NCBI GenBank assembly: GCA_945645715.1
Contig: CALZFJ010000008.1
Location: 1-16,262 of the forward strand
DNA: 16,262 nucleotides
Reading direction: 5' to 3'
Source of the DNA: an uncultured Prevotellaceae bacterium
GTDB lineage: Bacteria; Bacteroidota; Bacteroidia; Bacteroidales; Muribaculaceae
Each line of letters opens with the position of its first letter. Position 1 is the stretch's first letter. Position numbers and translations under genes: made by a program. Under the pieces are notes generated by a model. The model did no database searches, was not told the DNA's origin, and worked only from the letters and a program-made list of their open reading frames with translations. This document shows positions 1 to 7,710 of the stretch, one piece after another.

Positions 1-1008
1 GCAGGCACATAGATAGCCTGTACTGATGTGATACTACCCTGCTTCGTCGATGTGATTCGCTCCTGGAGCGTTCCCATCTCAGATGCAAGTGTAGGCTGAT
101 AACCTACAGCCGAAGGCATACGGCCAAGAAGTGCCGATACCTCCGAACCTGCCTGAGTGTAACGGAAGATGTTGTCCATAAAGAGTAGAATCTCCTTACC
201 TCCTCCATCTTGATCGCGGAACTGCTCGGCTACAGTAAGTCCTGAAAGCGCCACACGCAGACGTGCGCCCGGTGGCTCATTCATCTGTCCGAACACGAGT
301 GAAGCCTGTGAAGAATTAACCTCCTTCATATCGACATCGTCAATGTTCCATTCACCCTTGTCCATTCCTTCACGGAACTTGTCGCCATACTTGATAACGC
401 CGCTCTCGATCATCTCACGAAGCAAGTCGTTTCCCTCACGGGTGCGCTCTCCTACTCCGGTGAACACCGAGAATCCGTTGTGTCCGTGGGCAATGTTGTG
501 AATCATTTCCATGATAAGCACGGTCTTTCCTACTCCGGCACCGCCGAACAGACCGATTTTTCCTCCCTTTGAGTATGGCTCGAGGAGGTCGATTACCTTG
601 ATACCGGTAAACAGTATTTCAGAGGTAATAGAGAGGTCGGCAAATTGAGGTGCAGGCTGATGGATAGGACGCCTGTTTTCACCCTCAAGAGCCTTTAAGT
701 GGTCGATAGGCTGACCAATCACGTTAAGCAATCGGCCTTTCACCTGTTCTCCTGTAGGCACTGAAATTGGAGAACCAAGATTCTTCACTTGCATGCCTCG
801 CTGCAATCCGTCGGTGCTCTCCATCGCTACACAGCGCACCGTGTCCTCTCCGATGTGCTGTTCCACTTCAAGCACCAGGTCCGAGCCGTCGGGGCGGGTC
901 ACCGTAAGCGCAGTGTAGATCGACGGAATTGCGTTCTCGCCTCCATCGAATGCCACATCGACCACCGGACCAATCACTTGGGTTATTTTTCCAAATTTCT
1001 CTTTCATA
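1..1008 (-). CDS. atpD: ATP synthase F1 subunit beta (N-terminal 336 residues, cut by window edge)
   Basis: Catalytic beta subunit of the F1 head of ATP synthase, on the cytoplasmic side of the inner membrane. Translation from the ATG at 1008 to the window edge gives 336 residues; the family is usually about 460-510, so the C-terminal part including the DELSEED region is missing. The N-terminal beta-barrel reads FGKITQVIGPVVDVAF. The P-loop GGAGVGKT is at residues 155-162, the GERTREGND segment with the catalytic glutamate is at 185-193, and the Walker B strand ILLFMDNI ends near residue 280. A short insertion around residues 217-232 (GEWNIDDVDMKEV) is of the kind seen in Bacteroidetes beta subunits. 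It lies 55 nt downstream of nuoH on the same strand with no terminator visible between them, so it may be co-transcribed with the nuo genes. This ORF is open at the window edge. Confidence 0.97.
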
Positions 1009-1063
1009 ATTTTCGTGAAATTTGTCAGTGTTTTGATATGTTTCTCTGTTTATTTCTCTTTTA

Positions 1064-2140
1064 TTAGAAGTGCAAGCCATAAACCACGCACAGTGTCATC
1101 AACACAAGGTTGAAGAGTCCTATCGGCATGAGATACTTCCACTCAAGCGCAAGAAGTTGGTCGATACGCACGCGCGGGAACGACCACTTGAACCAAATGA
1201 TGATAAACGACACAAAGAATGCCTTGCCAAGGAACCACAACACCGAGGGTATATAGTCCATAATGGCATTGAAACCTTCCCAGCCGGGTACGTGGAATGG
1301 CATCCAGCCACCAAGGAACATGAGCGATGCAATTCCCGACACAATGAAAAGATTCAGGTATTCGGCAAGATAGAAGAAGCCGAAGTGGATACCCGAATAC
1401 TCAGTGTGGTAACCTGCAGTAAGCTCGTGCTCTGCCTCCGGAAGGTCAAACGGGCCACGGTTGGTCTCACCTGTAGCGGCGATCAAATAGATGATAAAAG
1501 CAATCACTGCAGGAATGTGTCCCTTGAAGATAAACCAGCCATCAGCCTGACCTTCAACAAGTCCGGTAATCGACATTGTGCCAGCCATTACCACCATTGT
1601 CATAATCGACAAGCCCACCGAAAGTTCATAGCTTATCATCTGCGCACCGCTTCGCATTGCACCGATAAGTGTATATTTGTTGTTGCTCGACCAGCCTGCA
1701 AGCAGGATACCGAGCACACCAATCGATGATGCTGCTATCATGAAGAATACTCCAATATTGAAGTCGATGATCTGCAAGCCATTTCCCCATGGAAGCACGG
1801 CAAACGAAAGCATCGATGCCACAATCACCAAGTATGGTGCAAGCGCAAAGAGGAATCGGTCGATATTCTCAAGGCGGATAAGCTCCTTGATGAGAATCTT
1901 AAACATGTCGGCAAAGCTCTGAAGCACTCCCCAGGGGCCCACACGCATCGGACCAAGGCGGCACTGGAACCATGCACAAAGTTTACGCTCATAGAAGATA
2001 TAAAAGAGTGCAAGCACGGAGTAAACTGCAAGAAGCAACACACCGATTATCACACATTCTATCACTGTGGCTGCCCAGCTTGGCATTACGCTCTCGAGCA
2101 GTTGGTCAAACCAATTGGTAAATACGCCAAAATCAAACAT
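1064..2140 (-). CDS. nuoH: NADH-quinone oxidoreductase subunit H (complex I membrane subunit)
   Basis: NuoH/ND1 sits in the inner membrane where the peripheral arm joins the membrane arm and forms much of the quinone chamber. Using the ATG at 2140 the protein has 358 residues, somewhat longer than the E. coli protein; an in-frame TTG three codons upstream (2149) is possible but less likely. Family motifs are clear: YERKLCAWFQCRLGP from residue 50, GWSSNNKYTLIGAMRSGAQ around 149-167, GETNRGPFDLPEAE around 224-237 followed by ELTAGYHTEYSG, and FKWSFPRVRIDQL near 317-329. Several strongly hydrophobic segments fit a protein with about eight membrane helices. It follows nuoCD after 53 nt. The unusual point is what comes next: atpD rather than nuoI. 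Confidence 0.96.
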   Translation of the reverse strand: MFDFGVFTNWFDQLLESVMPSWAATVIECVIIGVLLLAVYSVLALFYIFYERKLCAWFQCRLGPMRVGPWGVLQSFADMFKILIKELIRLENIDRFLFALAPYLVIVASMLSFAVLPWGNGLQIIDFNIGVFFMIAASSIGVLGILLAGWSSNNKYTLIGAMRSGAQMISYELSVGLSIMTMVVMAGTMSITGLVEGQADGWFIFKGHIPAVIAFIIYLIAATGETNRGPFDLPEAEHELTAGYHTEYSGIHFGFFYLAEYLNLFIVSGIASLMFLGGWMPFHVPGWEGFNAIMDYIPSVLWFLGKAFFVSFIIIWFKWSFPRVRIDQLLALEWKYLMPIGLFNLVLMTLCVVYGLHF

Positions 2141-2193
2141 ATTATTCAATTTTTCTGTTTAGTGTTCTGTGTTCTTGTTTTTTATTCCGTGAA

Positions 2194-3828
2194 TTATCTG
2201 TCGATATCGGGAATCACATAGTCGAGCGACGCTGTGATTGTGATGAGGTCGGCAATCTTATAGTTGCTACAGCTCAAATCCACTACTCCTATAAGATTCA
2301 AGCACGGGCTATTGAAGTGCATACGGTAAGGATTCTTGCCACCGTCACTCTCAATATACACGCCAAATGCACCACGGCTTGCCTCAACCTGCTGGAACCA
2401 GTGTCCTACGGGCAGCTTGATGAGCTTAGGCACCTTAGCGCATATTTCGTTGCCCTCCTCTTTCTCAAGAAGGTCGCAAAGCTGCTCAAGAAGACTCACG
2501 CACTGCTCTATCTCGCGCATACGCACCATGTAGCGCGCAAAGCTGTCGCCGGCAGTTTCAAGCACTTCATCAAATTTCAATTCATTATAGATAGCATATG
2601 GAGCGTGCTTACGCACGTCGCAGCTATATCCTGTCGCACGAGCCGAGGGACCTGTGATACCATAGTTAATTGCCTCTTCCTTAGTGATAACACCAACACC
2701 CTTAGTACGGTTCTGTGCAATCACATTGCCTGTGAAGAGCTTGTGATACTCTTTCAGGCGTGATGGCATGATAGCGCAAAGCTCGCGTACATCTTTTATA
2801 AAGTCGGGGTGAACATCTGCTACGACACCGCCAATCACATTGTAGTGGAGCGACATACGTGCGCCGCAAGTCTTGTCGAAGATATCAAGTATCTGTTCAC
2901 GCTCGCGGAAGCCATAGAAGAATGCTGTGGTAGCACCCATATCCATAGTCATACAACCGTAGGACAGCAAGTGAGACGATAAACGCATAAGCTCGTCCAT
3001 CATCACGCGGATAATCTGTACGCGACGCGGAACTTCCACTCCAAGCGCCTTCTCAATGCAGAGGCAGAGGCAGTGACGGTTCTGGTGAGCCGACATATAA
3101 TCAAGTCGGTCGGTGTACATAAGTGTCTGTGGATAGGAGTGCGATTCGCACAACTTCTCAATACCACGGTGGATATATCCCGGAACAGGGACCACGCGGC
3201 TCACAGTCTCACCGTCGATGAGTGTGCGCAAGCGCATGACACCGTGTGTCGATGGGTGTTGCGGACCGAAGTTCACCACATAGTCCTCCGGGTCAAAGAG
3301 TTTATATTTCTTCTCAACCACCTTGCCATTCTCCTCAACGTAGGTCACTGAGTCGTCCTCATTCTCCTCAAGGTTAAGGCGTATAGGGTTGATTTCGGGG
3401 TTTGCATCATAGTCCTTGCGGAGTGGATAGCCCACCCAGTCGTTGCGCAAGAAGAGGCGGCGCATATCGGGGTGTCCGATAAACTTTATTCCATAGAAGT
3501 CAAACACTTCACGCTCCTGAAGCAAAGCCACCTTCCACAGGTCGCTCACACTGTGAAGCATGGGGTTCTCTCTGTCGGCAGTTGTCACTTTCACCTCAAG
3601 CATAGCGCGGGTGGCAGTCGAGGTAAATTCATACACACAGCCAAGTGTCTCTTTCCAGTCGCAACCAATCACTGCCACCAGATAGTCAAAGTTGAGCTCG
3701 GCATCGTTCTTCAGCTGCTCTGCAAGTGCACGCCAATCTTTGGCTTCAACGCACACACGAAGCACCTCGCCTTCCTCAAAAGTGGCTGATGGGCACAATT
3801 TGCCGATTTTTTCTTTTAAGTCAACCAT
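2194..3828 (-). CDS. nuoCD: NADH-quinone oxidoreductase fused subunit C/D
   Basis: Peripheral-arm subunit of complex I in which NuoC and NuoD are one chain, 544 residues from the ATG at 3828. Residues 1 to about 150 are the NuoC (30 kDa) domain, with the signature EREVFDFYGIKFIGHPDMRR (105-124) followed by LFLRND and GYPLRKDY to residue 140. A charged linker follows (about 150-178). The NuoD (49 kDa) domain begins around 180 with NFGPQHPSTHGV (186-197), which contains the conserved quinone-pocket histidine, then YTDRLDYMSAHQNRH (238-252), GITGPSARATG (390-400) and the usual C-terminal DIDR. NuoD is related to the large subunit of NiFe hydrogenases and helps form the quinone site with NuoB and NuoH. 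The C-D fusion is known from enterobacteria and many Bacteroidetes. Gap to nuoB is 59 nt. Confidence 0.97.
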   Translation of the reverse strand: MVDLKEKIGKLCPSATFEEGEVLRVCVEAKDWRALAEQLKNDAELNFDYLVAVIGCDWKETLGCVYEFTSTATRAMLEVKVTTADRENPMLHSVSDLWKVALLQEREVFDFYGIKFIGHPDMRRLFLRNDWVGYPLRKDYDANPEINPIRLNLEENEDDSVTYVEENGKVVEKKYKLFDPEDYVVNFGPQHPSTHGVMRLRTLIDGETVSRVVPVPGYIHRGIEKLCESHSYPQTLMYTDRLDYMSAHQNRHCLCLCIEKALGVEVPRRVQIIRVMMDELMRLSSHLLSYGCMTMDMGATTAFFYGFREREQILDIFDKTCGARMSLHYNVIGGVVADVHPDFIKDVRELCAIMPSRLKEYHKLFTGNVIAQNRTKGVGVITKEEAINYGITGPSARATGYSCDVRKHAPYAIYNELKFDEVLETAGDSFARYMVRMREIEQCVSLLEQLCDLLEKEEGNEICAKVPKLIKLPVGHWFQQVEASRGAFGVYIESDGGKNPYRMHFNSPCLNLIGVVDLSCSNYKIADLITITASLDYVIPDIDR

Positions 3829-3887
3829 TTATATTAATGTATATAAGTCGTTATTATCAAATAATCTTATTTTCTATCTCTCGGTGG

Positions 3888-4499
3888 TTATTTCATTGCC
3901 TCCGTCTTCTCGGGGTGATTGGCAAGGAAATCCTTGATTTTCTCTTGGCGATTTACGCCTCCAAAGAAGCGTTCCACCTTCATCTTGCGTTGAAGCTGCA
4001 TCAAGCCATAGAACATTGCCTCAGGACGTGGAGGGCAACCCGGAATATATACATCTACGGGAAGTATCTTATCAATTCCCTCTACCACACAATACGAACC
4101 CTTAAACGGCCCGCCCGACACGGTGCAACCGCCACAGGCTATCACATATTTTGGCTCTGCCATCTGCTCATAGAGTCGCATAAGCACCGGTGCCATGCGG
4201 TGTACGATTGTTCCCTGCACCATAATATAGTCGGCTTGGCGTGGCGAGTTACGTGCCACCTCAAATCCAAATCGTGCCATATCGTGGCGGGCAGCTCCCA
4301 GGTGCATAAACTCGATTGCACAGCAGCTCGTTCCGAAGCAAAGAGGCCAAAGCGAGTTGGCACGGCCCCAGTTGATTAGCTTGTCGATTGAACCTACCAC
4401 TACGTTGGCTCCCGATGCATTAAGCTCTTCTACAAGCTTGTCGATGTATTCGTTATCCTTGAAGTCTTCCTTCTTCATTCCTTTTATGCTCACTTCCAT
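3888..4499 (-). CDS. nuoB: NADH-quinone oxidoreductase subunit B (N2 cluster subunit)
   Basis: NuoB/PSST carries the terminal [4Fe-4S] cluster N2 that passes electrons to quinone. From the ATG at 4499 it has 203 residues. Expected cluster ligands are present: the adjacent pair Cys59-Cys60 in CFGTSCCAIEFM, Cys125 in ACGGCTVSGG and Cys155 in IPGCPPRPE. A longer reading from 4550 is possible but would lie inside nuoA and adds a non-conserved 17 residues; the 4499 start gives the classic coupling in which the nuoB ATG falls inside the last codons of nuoA (10-nt overlap, 4490-4499). A second candidate start lies seven codons further in (MKKEDF). The overlap suggests translational coupling with nuoA. 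Confidence 0.96.
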   Translation of the reverse strand: MEVSIKGMKKEDFKDNEYIDKLVEELNASGANVVVGSIDKLINWGRANSLWPLCFGTSCCAIEFMHLGAARHDMARFGFEVARNSPRQADYIMVQGTIVHRMAPVLMRLYEQMAEPKYVIACGGCTVSGGPFKGSYCVVEGIDKILPVDVYIPGCPPRPEAMFYGLMQLQRKMKVERFFGGVNRQEKIKDFLANHPEKTEAMK

Positions 4500-4864
4500 T
4501 GCAATGCTCCTTTCCGCCAAGCGTATGCCAAGCCTAAAATTAATACACACAGGAATACTCCTACACTGATAAGTCCGTTAGGACCCAGACTGCGGCAGAT
4601 TGCCGCCCATGGGAACAAAAATACGGTTTCCACGTCGAACATGAGAAACAGAATTGCAAAGAGGTAGTAACCCACTTTGAATTGCATCATACTTTCTCCA
4701 CGAGTTTCCACACCACACTCATAGGCTACTCCCTTCTGTGGAGAGAACGAGCGCGGTGATATAAGCCCTGCAATGACGAGTGCGGCGGCAACCAGTCCAA
4801 GACCGGTGATTACTGCCACAACCATCAGCGTGGTGCTCTGAATACCGAATACTGATAATTCCAT
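4490..4864 (-). CDS. nuoA: NADH-quinone oxidoreductase subunit A
   Basis: Small membrane subunit of complex I (ND3 family), 124 residues, normal length. Three hydrophobic segments are visible: about 12-34, 64-86 and 98-115. The loop between the first two carries the conserved YECG (48-51), and the second helix carries FDVETVFLFPWA (76-87), including the membrane acidic residues typical of the family. It is the first gene of the visible nuo cluster; no nuoE, nuoF or nuoG is seen upstream, since the next 555 nt are intergenic and the next gene is divergent. This agrees with the NADH-module-less complex I known from Bacteroides, but genes elsewhere cannot be excluded. Its stop overlaps the nuoB start. 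Confidence 0.96.
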   Translation of the reverse strand: MELSVFGIQSTTLMVVAVITGLGLVAAALVIAGLISPRSFSPQKGVAYECGVETRGESMMQFKVGYYLFAILFLMFDVETVFLFPWAAICRSLGPNGLISVGVFLCVLILGLAYAWRKGALQWK

Positions 4865-4950
4865 AAATTTTCTTTATATACTATTTTATTTATTTTTATT
4901 TTTCTTCGCTACGCGCCTCCTCCATGTTATCTGGATATAATTAATACAAT

Positions 4951-5018
4951 AAAAAATGAGCTTGCAACGGATGCACCGGGCTACTACAGCCTTCAGTGAC
5001 TTTCGTTCAGCTCATTTT
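4951..5018 (-). ncRNA. Structured RNA element with U-tail upstream of nuoA (attenuator, terminator or small RNA)
   Basis: A perfect 10-bp outer stem pairs 4953-4962 with 5009-5018 (AAAATGAGCT and its complement). Inside, on the minus-strand RNA, nested helices AACG/CGUU, CACUG/CGGUG and GGCU/AGCC with a five-base loop continue the fold. The CACUG/CGGUG helix needs a G-U wobble on the minus strand but would be a C-A mismatch on the plus strand, which favours the minus strand as the transcribed one. The outer stem runs into six U's on the minus strand (4956-4951). The element ends about 86 nt before the nuoA start, so it could be an attenuator in the nuo leader, the terminator of the small upstream ORF, or the 3' end of a separate small RNA. 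It matches no riboswitch class that I recognise. A T-run also follows on the plus strand (5021-5025). Confidence 0.5.
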
Positions 5019-5144
5019 CCTTTTTACAGAAGCCTTCAATGATTGATCCATATCAATTGGATATGCGCAAGCATGACACTGATTTTTCTGGAAAATATCA
5101 GTGTCACGGCAAATATCCGATGTATTGTTAGCTTTCAGTTTCAT
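5007..5144 (-). CDS. Possible small cysteine-containing protein, 45 residues
   Basis: An ORF of 45 codons starts at the ATG at 5144 and ends with TGA at 5009-5007, within the right arm of the structured element. The protein is polar and basic at its end (KASVKRKMS) and contains three cysteines: Cys12, and Cys23/Cys26 in QCHACAYPID. It has no signal peptide or membrane segment, and I do not recognise a family. Part of it is encoded by the hairpin at 5074-5106, which constrains the sequence for another reason, so the ORF may be accidental. It lies in nuoA orientation and is followed at once by a U-tailed hairpin, which is the main reason for listing it. Confidence 0.2.
   Translation of the reverse strand: MKLKANNTSDICRDTDIFQKNQCHACAYPIDMDQSLKASVKRKMS
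5074..5106. repeat. Strong 15-bp inverted repeat (hairpin)
   Basis: The left arm TGACACTGATTTTTC (5074-5088) pairs with GAAAA-T-ATCAGTGTCA (5091-5106), giving ten uninterrupted base pairs, one bulged T at 5096 and five more pairs, with only TG left between the arms. No T-run follows on either side, so it is not a typical intrinsic terminator. A smaller hairpin, CATATC/GATATG (5049-5065), stands next to it. It could be part of a structured leader or small RNA, or a protein-binding site. Confidence 0.6.
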
Positions 5145-5384
5145 TTGCGTTAATATATATCAATATCGCAGAAAAGGCATAATCTTCTCATTCACTTGAT
5201 ATTACCTTTAAAACGGTCACACAAGTCAATGAAAAGCCCTAATTTTTCAGTGCAAATATACAAAAAACTTTTCGTATCTCAGCCACATATTCCAAATTTA
5301 TTATTGGTATTTTTTTGGCATTTTATATTCATTTTCATACTTATCGTTTCATAATCTATTGCTGTTAATCACTATTTTTAGCGA

Positions 5385-5415
5385 TTGTGGCAACCATTTA
5401 TTATTCCTAACTTTG
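5385..5415 (+). promoter_or_regulatory. Bacteroidetes-type promoter for the TonB-dependent receptor gene
   Basis: TAACTTTG at 5408-5415 fits the Bacteroides -7 consensus TAnnTTTG exactly. A TTG at 5385-5387 sits 20 nt before the start of the -7 box and can serve as the -33 element. The -7 box ends only four bases before the ATG at 5420, so the transcript would begin at or just next to the start codon. There is an in-frame TAA at 5408, so translation cannot begin further upstream. Confidence 0.5.
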
Positions 5416-5419
5416 CATT

Positions 5420-7684
5420 ATGAAATTATCACTTTACATATCCATTGCATCACTTTGCACCTCTGCTCTTGCATTTGCATCGTCGTCAACAGATAGCGAC
5501 TCTCTGCAAAACGTAACTCTCAACGAGTTGTCGGTAACAGCAATCAAGCAGGGCAATAATCTTGAATATCAAGCCGTTTCATCGTCTTCGATTAATCGTG
5601 GCAGCATCGAAGGTCTCAGGATTACCGACGCTAAGACGGCAAGCAATCTTGTGCCTAATTTCTTCATGCCCGATTATGGCTCGCGAATGACATCTTCTAT
5701 CTATGTCCGCGGTCTGGGCGCACGCATCGACCAGCCGGTGGTGGGAATGAACATCGACAATGTGCCAATTATGAACAAGGATAACTACGACTTCGACCTC
5801 CCCGACATCGACCGAGTGGAGATGCTTCGCGGCTCACAGGCGACCCTGTTCGGACGAAACACTATGGGCGGTCTTATCAATATCTACACCCTTTCTCCCC
5901 TATCCTATCAAGGCACACGCGCTATTGCAAGCTACTCTTCGGGTAACACATGGCGCATTGGTGCTTCCCAATACTCTAAAATCACTGATAAACTGGGCAT
6001 ATCAGCCTCGGCATACTATCGCTCTACCGATGGATTCTTCACTAACCAATACAACGGCAAAAAATGCGACTGGGAGCATCAAGGCGGAGGCAGAATCAAG
6101 ACTCAATTGCGCCCATCTAATCACGTGAGTATCGATAATGTGCTATCACTATCAGTAGTGAGACAAGGTGGCTATCCTTATGAACTCGTGAAGCAAGCCA
6201 ATACCCTCGTGGGCACTTTCACTCCGGGCATTATAAGCTATAACGACACTTGTTTCTACCGCCGCACAAGCATTACCGACGGTCTTACTATCGGTGTCAA
6301 TCTCGACAATGTGAGCCTTTCGAGCATCACAAGCTATCAATATATCAACGACAACATGACGCTCGACCAGGATTTCCTCCCCGCCTCCTATTTCACCCTC
6401 ACACAAGCCAAGAAAGAGCATGCCTTTACTCAGGATTTCATAGCCAAGGGTAACGTAGGCAAAAAATACAGTTGGCTCGCAGGAGCTTTCGGTTTCTTTA
6501 AAACCTGCGACATGGACGCTCCCGTCACATTCCTTAACGATGGAATAGCCCAACTCATCGAGCGCAACTACAACAGTAACATCACCGACAACCGCATTGA
6601 GTGGGACTCACGCGAGTTTGTCCTCGGCAGCAATTTCACCATTCAGAACTATGGCATTGCCGCCTATCATCAGAGCACCCTCCGATTCGGAGACTTCACA
6701 CTCCTTGCCGGTTTGCGCCTCGACTATGAGCATGCCTCTCTCGATTATCGCAGCAGCTGTAACACCGGATATAGCGTAATTAAAAATGCCACTAATCAGC
6801 TCATAATACACAAGCCTGTGGAAATAAACGACCCGGGCAGCATGAGTGAATCGTTCCTTGAGCTTCTACCGAAATTCTCTGTCACTTACGATGTTCCTTG
6901 CGACTCCAAGGCTCGCATTTATCTTTCAGCCGCTAAAGGATACAAAGCCGGAGGATTCAACACACAGATGTTCTCCGACGTACTTCAACAGCGCGTGATG
7001 GGAACTATGGGATTTGGCTCTGCCTACAAAATCGACGAAATTATCACCTATAAGCCCGAACATAGTTGGACTTTCGAGGCCGGCTCTCACTCTGAATGGT
7101 TCAACAGCTTGCTACACACTGATTTATCATTATTTTTCATCAACTGCACCGACCAGCAGATTACCGTGTTTCCCGAGGGCAACACAACGGGGCGCGTGAT
7201 GAAAAATGCGGGAAAAACCCGAAGCTATGGTGTGGAATTTGCGTTGCAAGCCTTCCCTACCCAGCGCCTTTCACTTGCTGCAAGCTACGGATATACAAAC
7301 GCCCGTTTCAAAGAGTTTAACAACGGTAAACAAGATTTTGCTAATAATTTTATTCCTTATGCGCCACAAAACACTATCTTTGCAGCCGCAAACTATCGCT
7401 TCCCTATTGGTGGCGACTGGTTGCGACACATTATCGTGGGAGCTAACGTGTACGGAGCAGGCAAAATCTACTGGAATGAAGAGAACGATATCAGCCAGAA
7501 TCTCTATGCGCTCCTCGGTGCAAAGGTCTCGTTTGTGTGCAAGAATTTCACTCTCGACCTGTGGGGTGAAAATCTCACCGACACCGATTATCGCACCTTC
7601 TACTTCATGTCGATAAGCAATTCATTCCTTCAGCGCGGTCGTTCCCGCCAGCTTGGTGTAACTTTAAAGATGAATATTCAATAA
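5420..7684 (+). CDS. TonB-dependent outer-membrane receptor
   Basis: A 754-residue outer-membrane receptor that imports a ligand using TonB energy. Residues 1 to about 20 are a signal peptide (MKLSLYISIASLCTSALAFA). A short stretch follows with a TonB-box-like VTLNELSVTA (32-41). The plug domain spans about 42-160 and includes YVRGLGARIDQPVVGM (95-110), the DRVEMLRG segment (131-138) and TLFGRNTMGGLINI (142-155). The rest is a 22-strand-type barrel, with late motifs YLSAAKGYKAGGFNTQMF and LWGENLTDTDYRTFY. It has no N-terminal CarboxypepD_reg-like extension, so it resembles iron-complex/siderophore-type receptors more than SusC. The protein ends MNIQ rather than with the usual terminal phenylalanine. 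No SusD gene is adjacent; a lipoprotein gene follows 26 nt downstream. The ligand cannot be told from sequence. Confidence 0.93.
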   Translation: MKLSLYISIASLCTSALAFASSSTDSDSLQNVTLNELSVTAIKQGNNLEYQAVSSSSINRGSIEGLRITDAKTASNLVPNFFMPDYGSRMTSSIYVRGLGARIDQPVVGMNIDNVPIMNKDNYDFDLPDIDRVEMLRGSQATLFGRNTMGGLINIYTLSPLSYQGTRAIASYSSGNTWRIGASQYSKITDKLGISASAYYRSTDGFFTNQYNGKKCDWEHQGGGRIKTQLRPSNHVSIDNVLSLSVVRQGGYPYELVKQANTLVGTFTPGIISYNDTCFYRRTSITDGLTIGVNLDNVSLSSITSYQYINDNMTLDQDFLPASYFTLTQAKKEHAFTQDFIAKGNVGKKYSWLAGAFGFFKTCDMDAPVTFLNDGIAQLIERNYNSNITDNRIEWDSREFVLGSNFTIQNYGIAAYHQSTLRFGDFTLLAGLRLDYEHASLDYRSSCNTGYSVIKNATNQLIIHKPVEINDPGSMSESFLELLPKFSVTYDVPCDSKARIYLSAAKGYKAGGFNTQMFSDVLQQRVMGTMGFGSAYKIDEIITYKPEHSWTFEAGSHSEWFNSLLHTDLSLFFINCTDQQITVFPEGNTTGRVMKNAGKTRSYGVEFALQAFPTQRLSLAASYGYTNARFKEFNNGKQDFANNFIPYAPQNTIFAAANYRFPIGGDWLRHIIVGANVYGAGKIYWNEENDISQNLYALLGAKVSFVCKNFTLDLWGENLTDTDYRTFYFMSISNSFLQRGRSRQLGVTLKMNIQ

Positions 7685-7710
7685 CATTTAAATATTTCAA
7701 AATCTTAATT

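Larger units (their letters stand above)
4865..5419. other. Divergent intergenic region between nuoA and the TonB-dependent receptor gene
   Basis: This 555-nt AT-rich stretch has no confidently coding gene. It contains, from left to right: an AT-rich leader next to nuoA, a structured inverted-repeat element (4951-5018), a possible 45-codon minus-strand ORF (5007-5144), a strong hairpin inside that ORF (5074-5106), an AT-rich segment, and a plus-strand promoter just before 5420. On the minus strand, -7-like boxes matching TAnnTTTG occur at 5260-5253 and 5300-5293, but neither has a matching -33 element at the usual distance, so the nuo promoter is not resolved. Confidence 0.7.

Noticed and set aside
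1070..1729. 219-codon plus-strand ORF opposite nuoH
   Set aside because: It lies wholly antisense to a strongly conserved nuoH, and its translation is rich in His, Lys, Cys and Arg with no family features.
3726..4379. 217-codon plus-strand ORF over nuoCD and nuoB
   Set aside because: It is antisense to two well-conserved complex I genes and shows no motif; a shadow ORF.
4500..4550. Upstream in-frame start extending NuoB by 17 residues
   Set aside because: The extension lies inside nuoA, is not conserved-looking, and the 4499 start gives a normal coupled overlap.
4896..4925. Nine-codon leader ORF (MEEARSEEK) just upstream of nuoA
   Set aside because: Too short to support, with no regulatory codon run and no conservation data.
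4951..5025. Plus-strand terminator reading of the structured element
   Set aside because: No plus-strand gene lies upstream to be terminated, and one inner helix breaks on the plus strand while it pairs by G-U on the minus strand.
5253..5260. Minus-strand -7 box for the nuo operon (TATATTTG)
   Set aside because: It fits the consensus but has no -33 element at the right distance and lies almost 400 nt from nuoA; AT-rich DNA gives such matches by chance.
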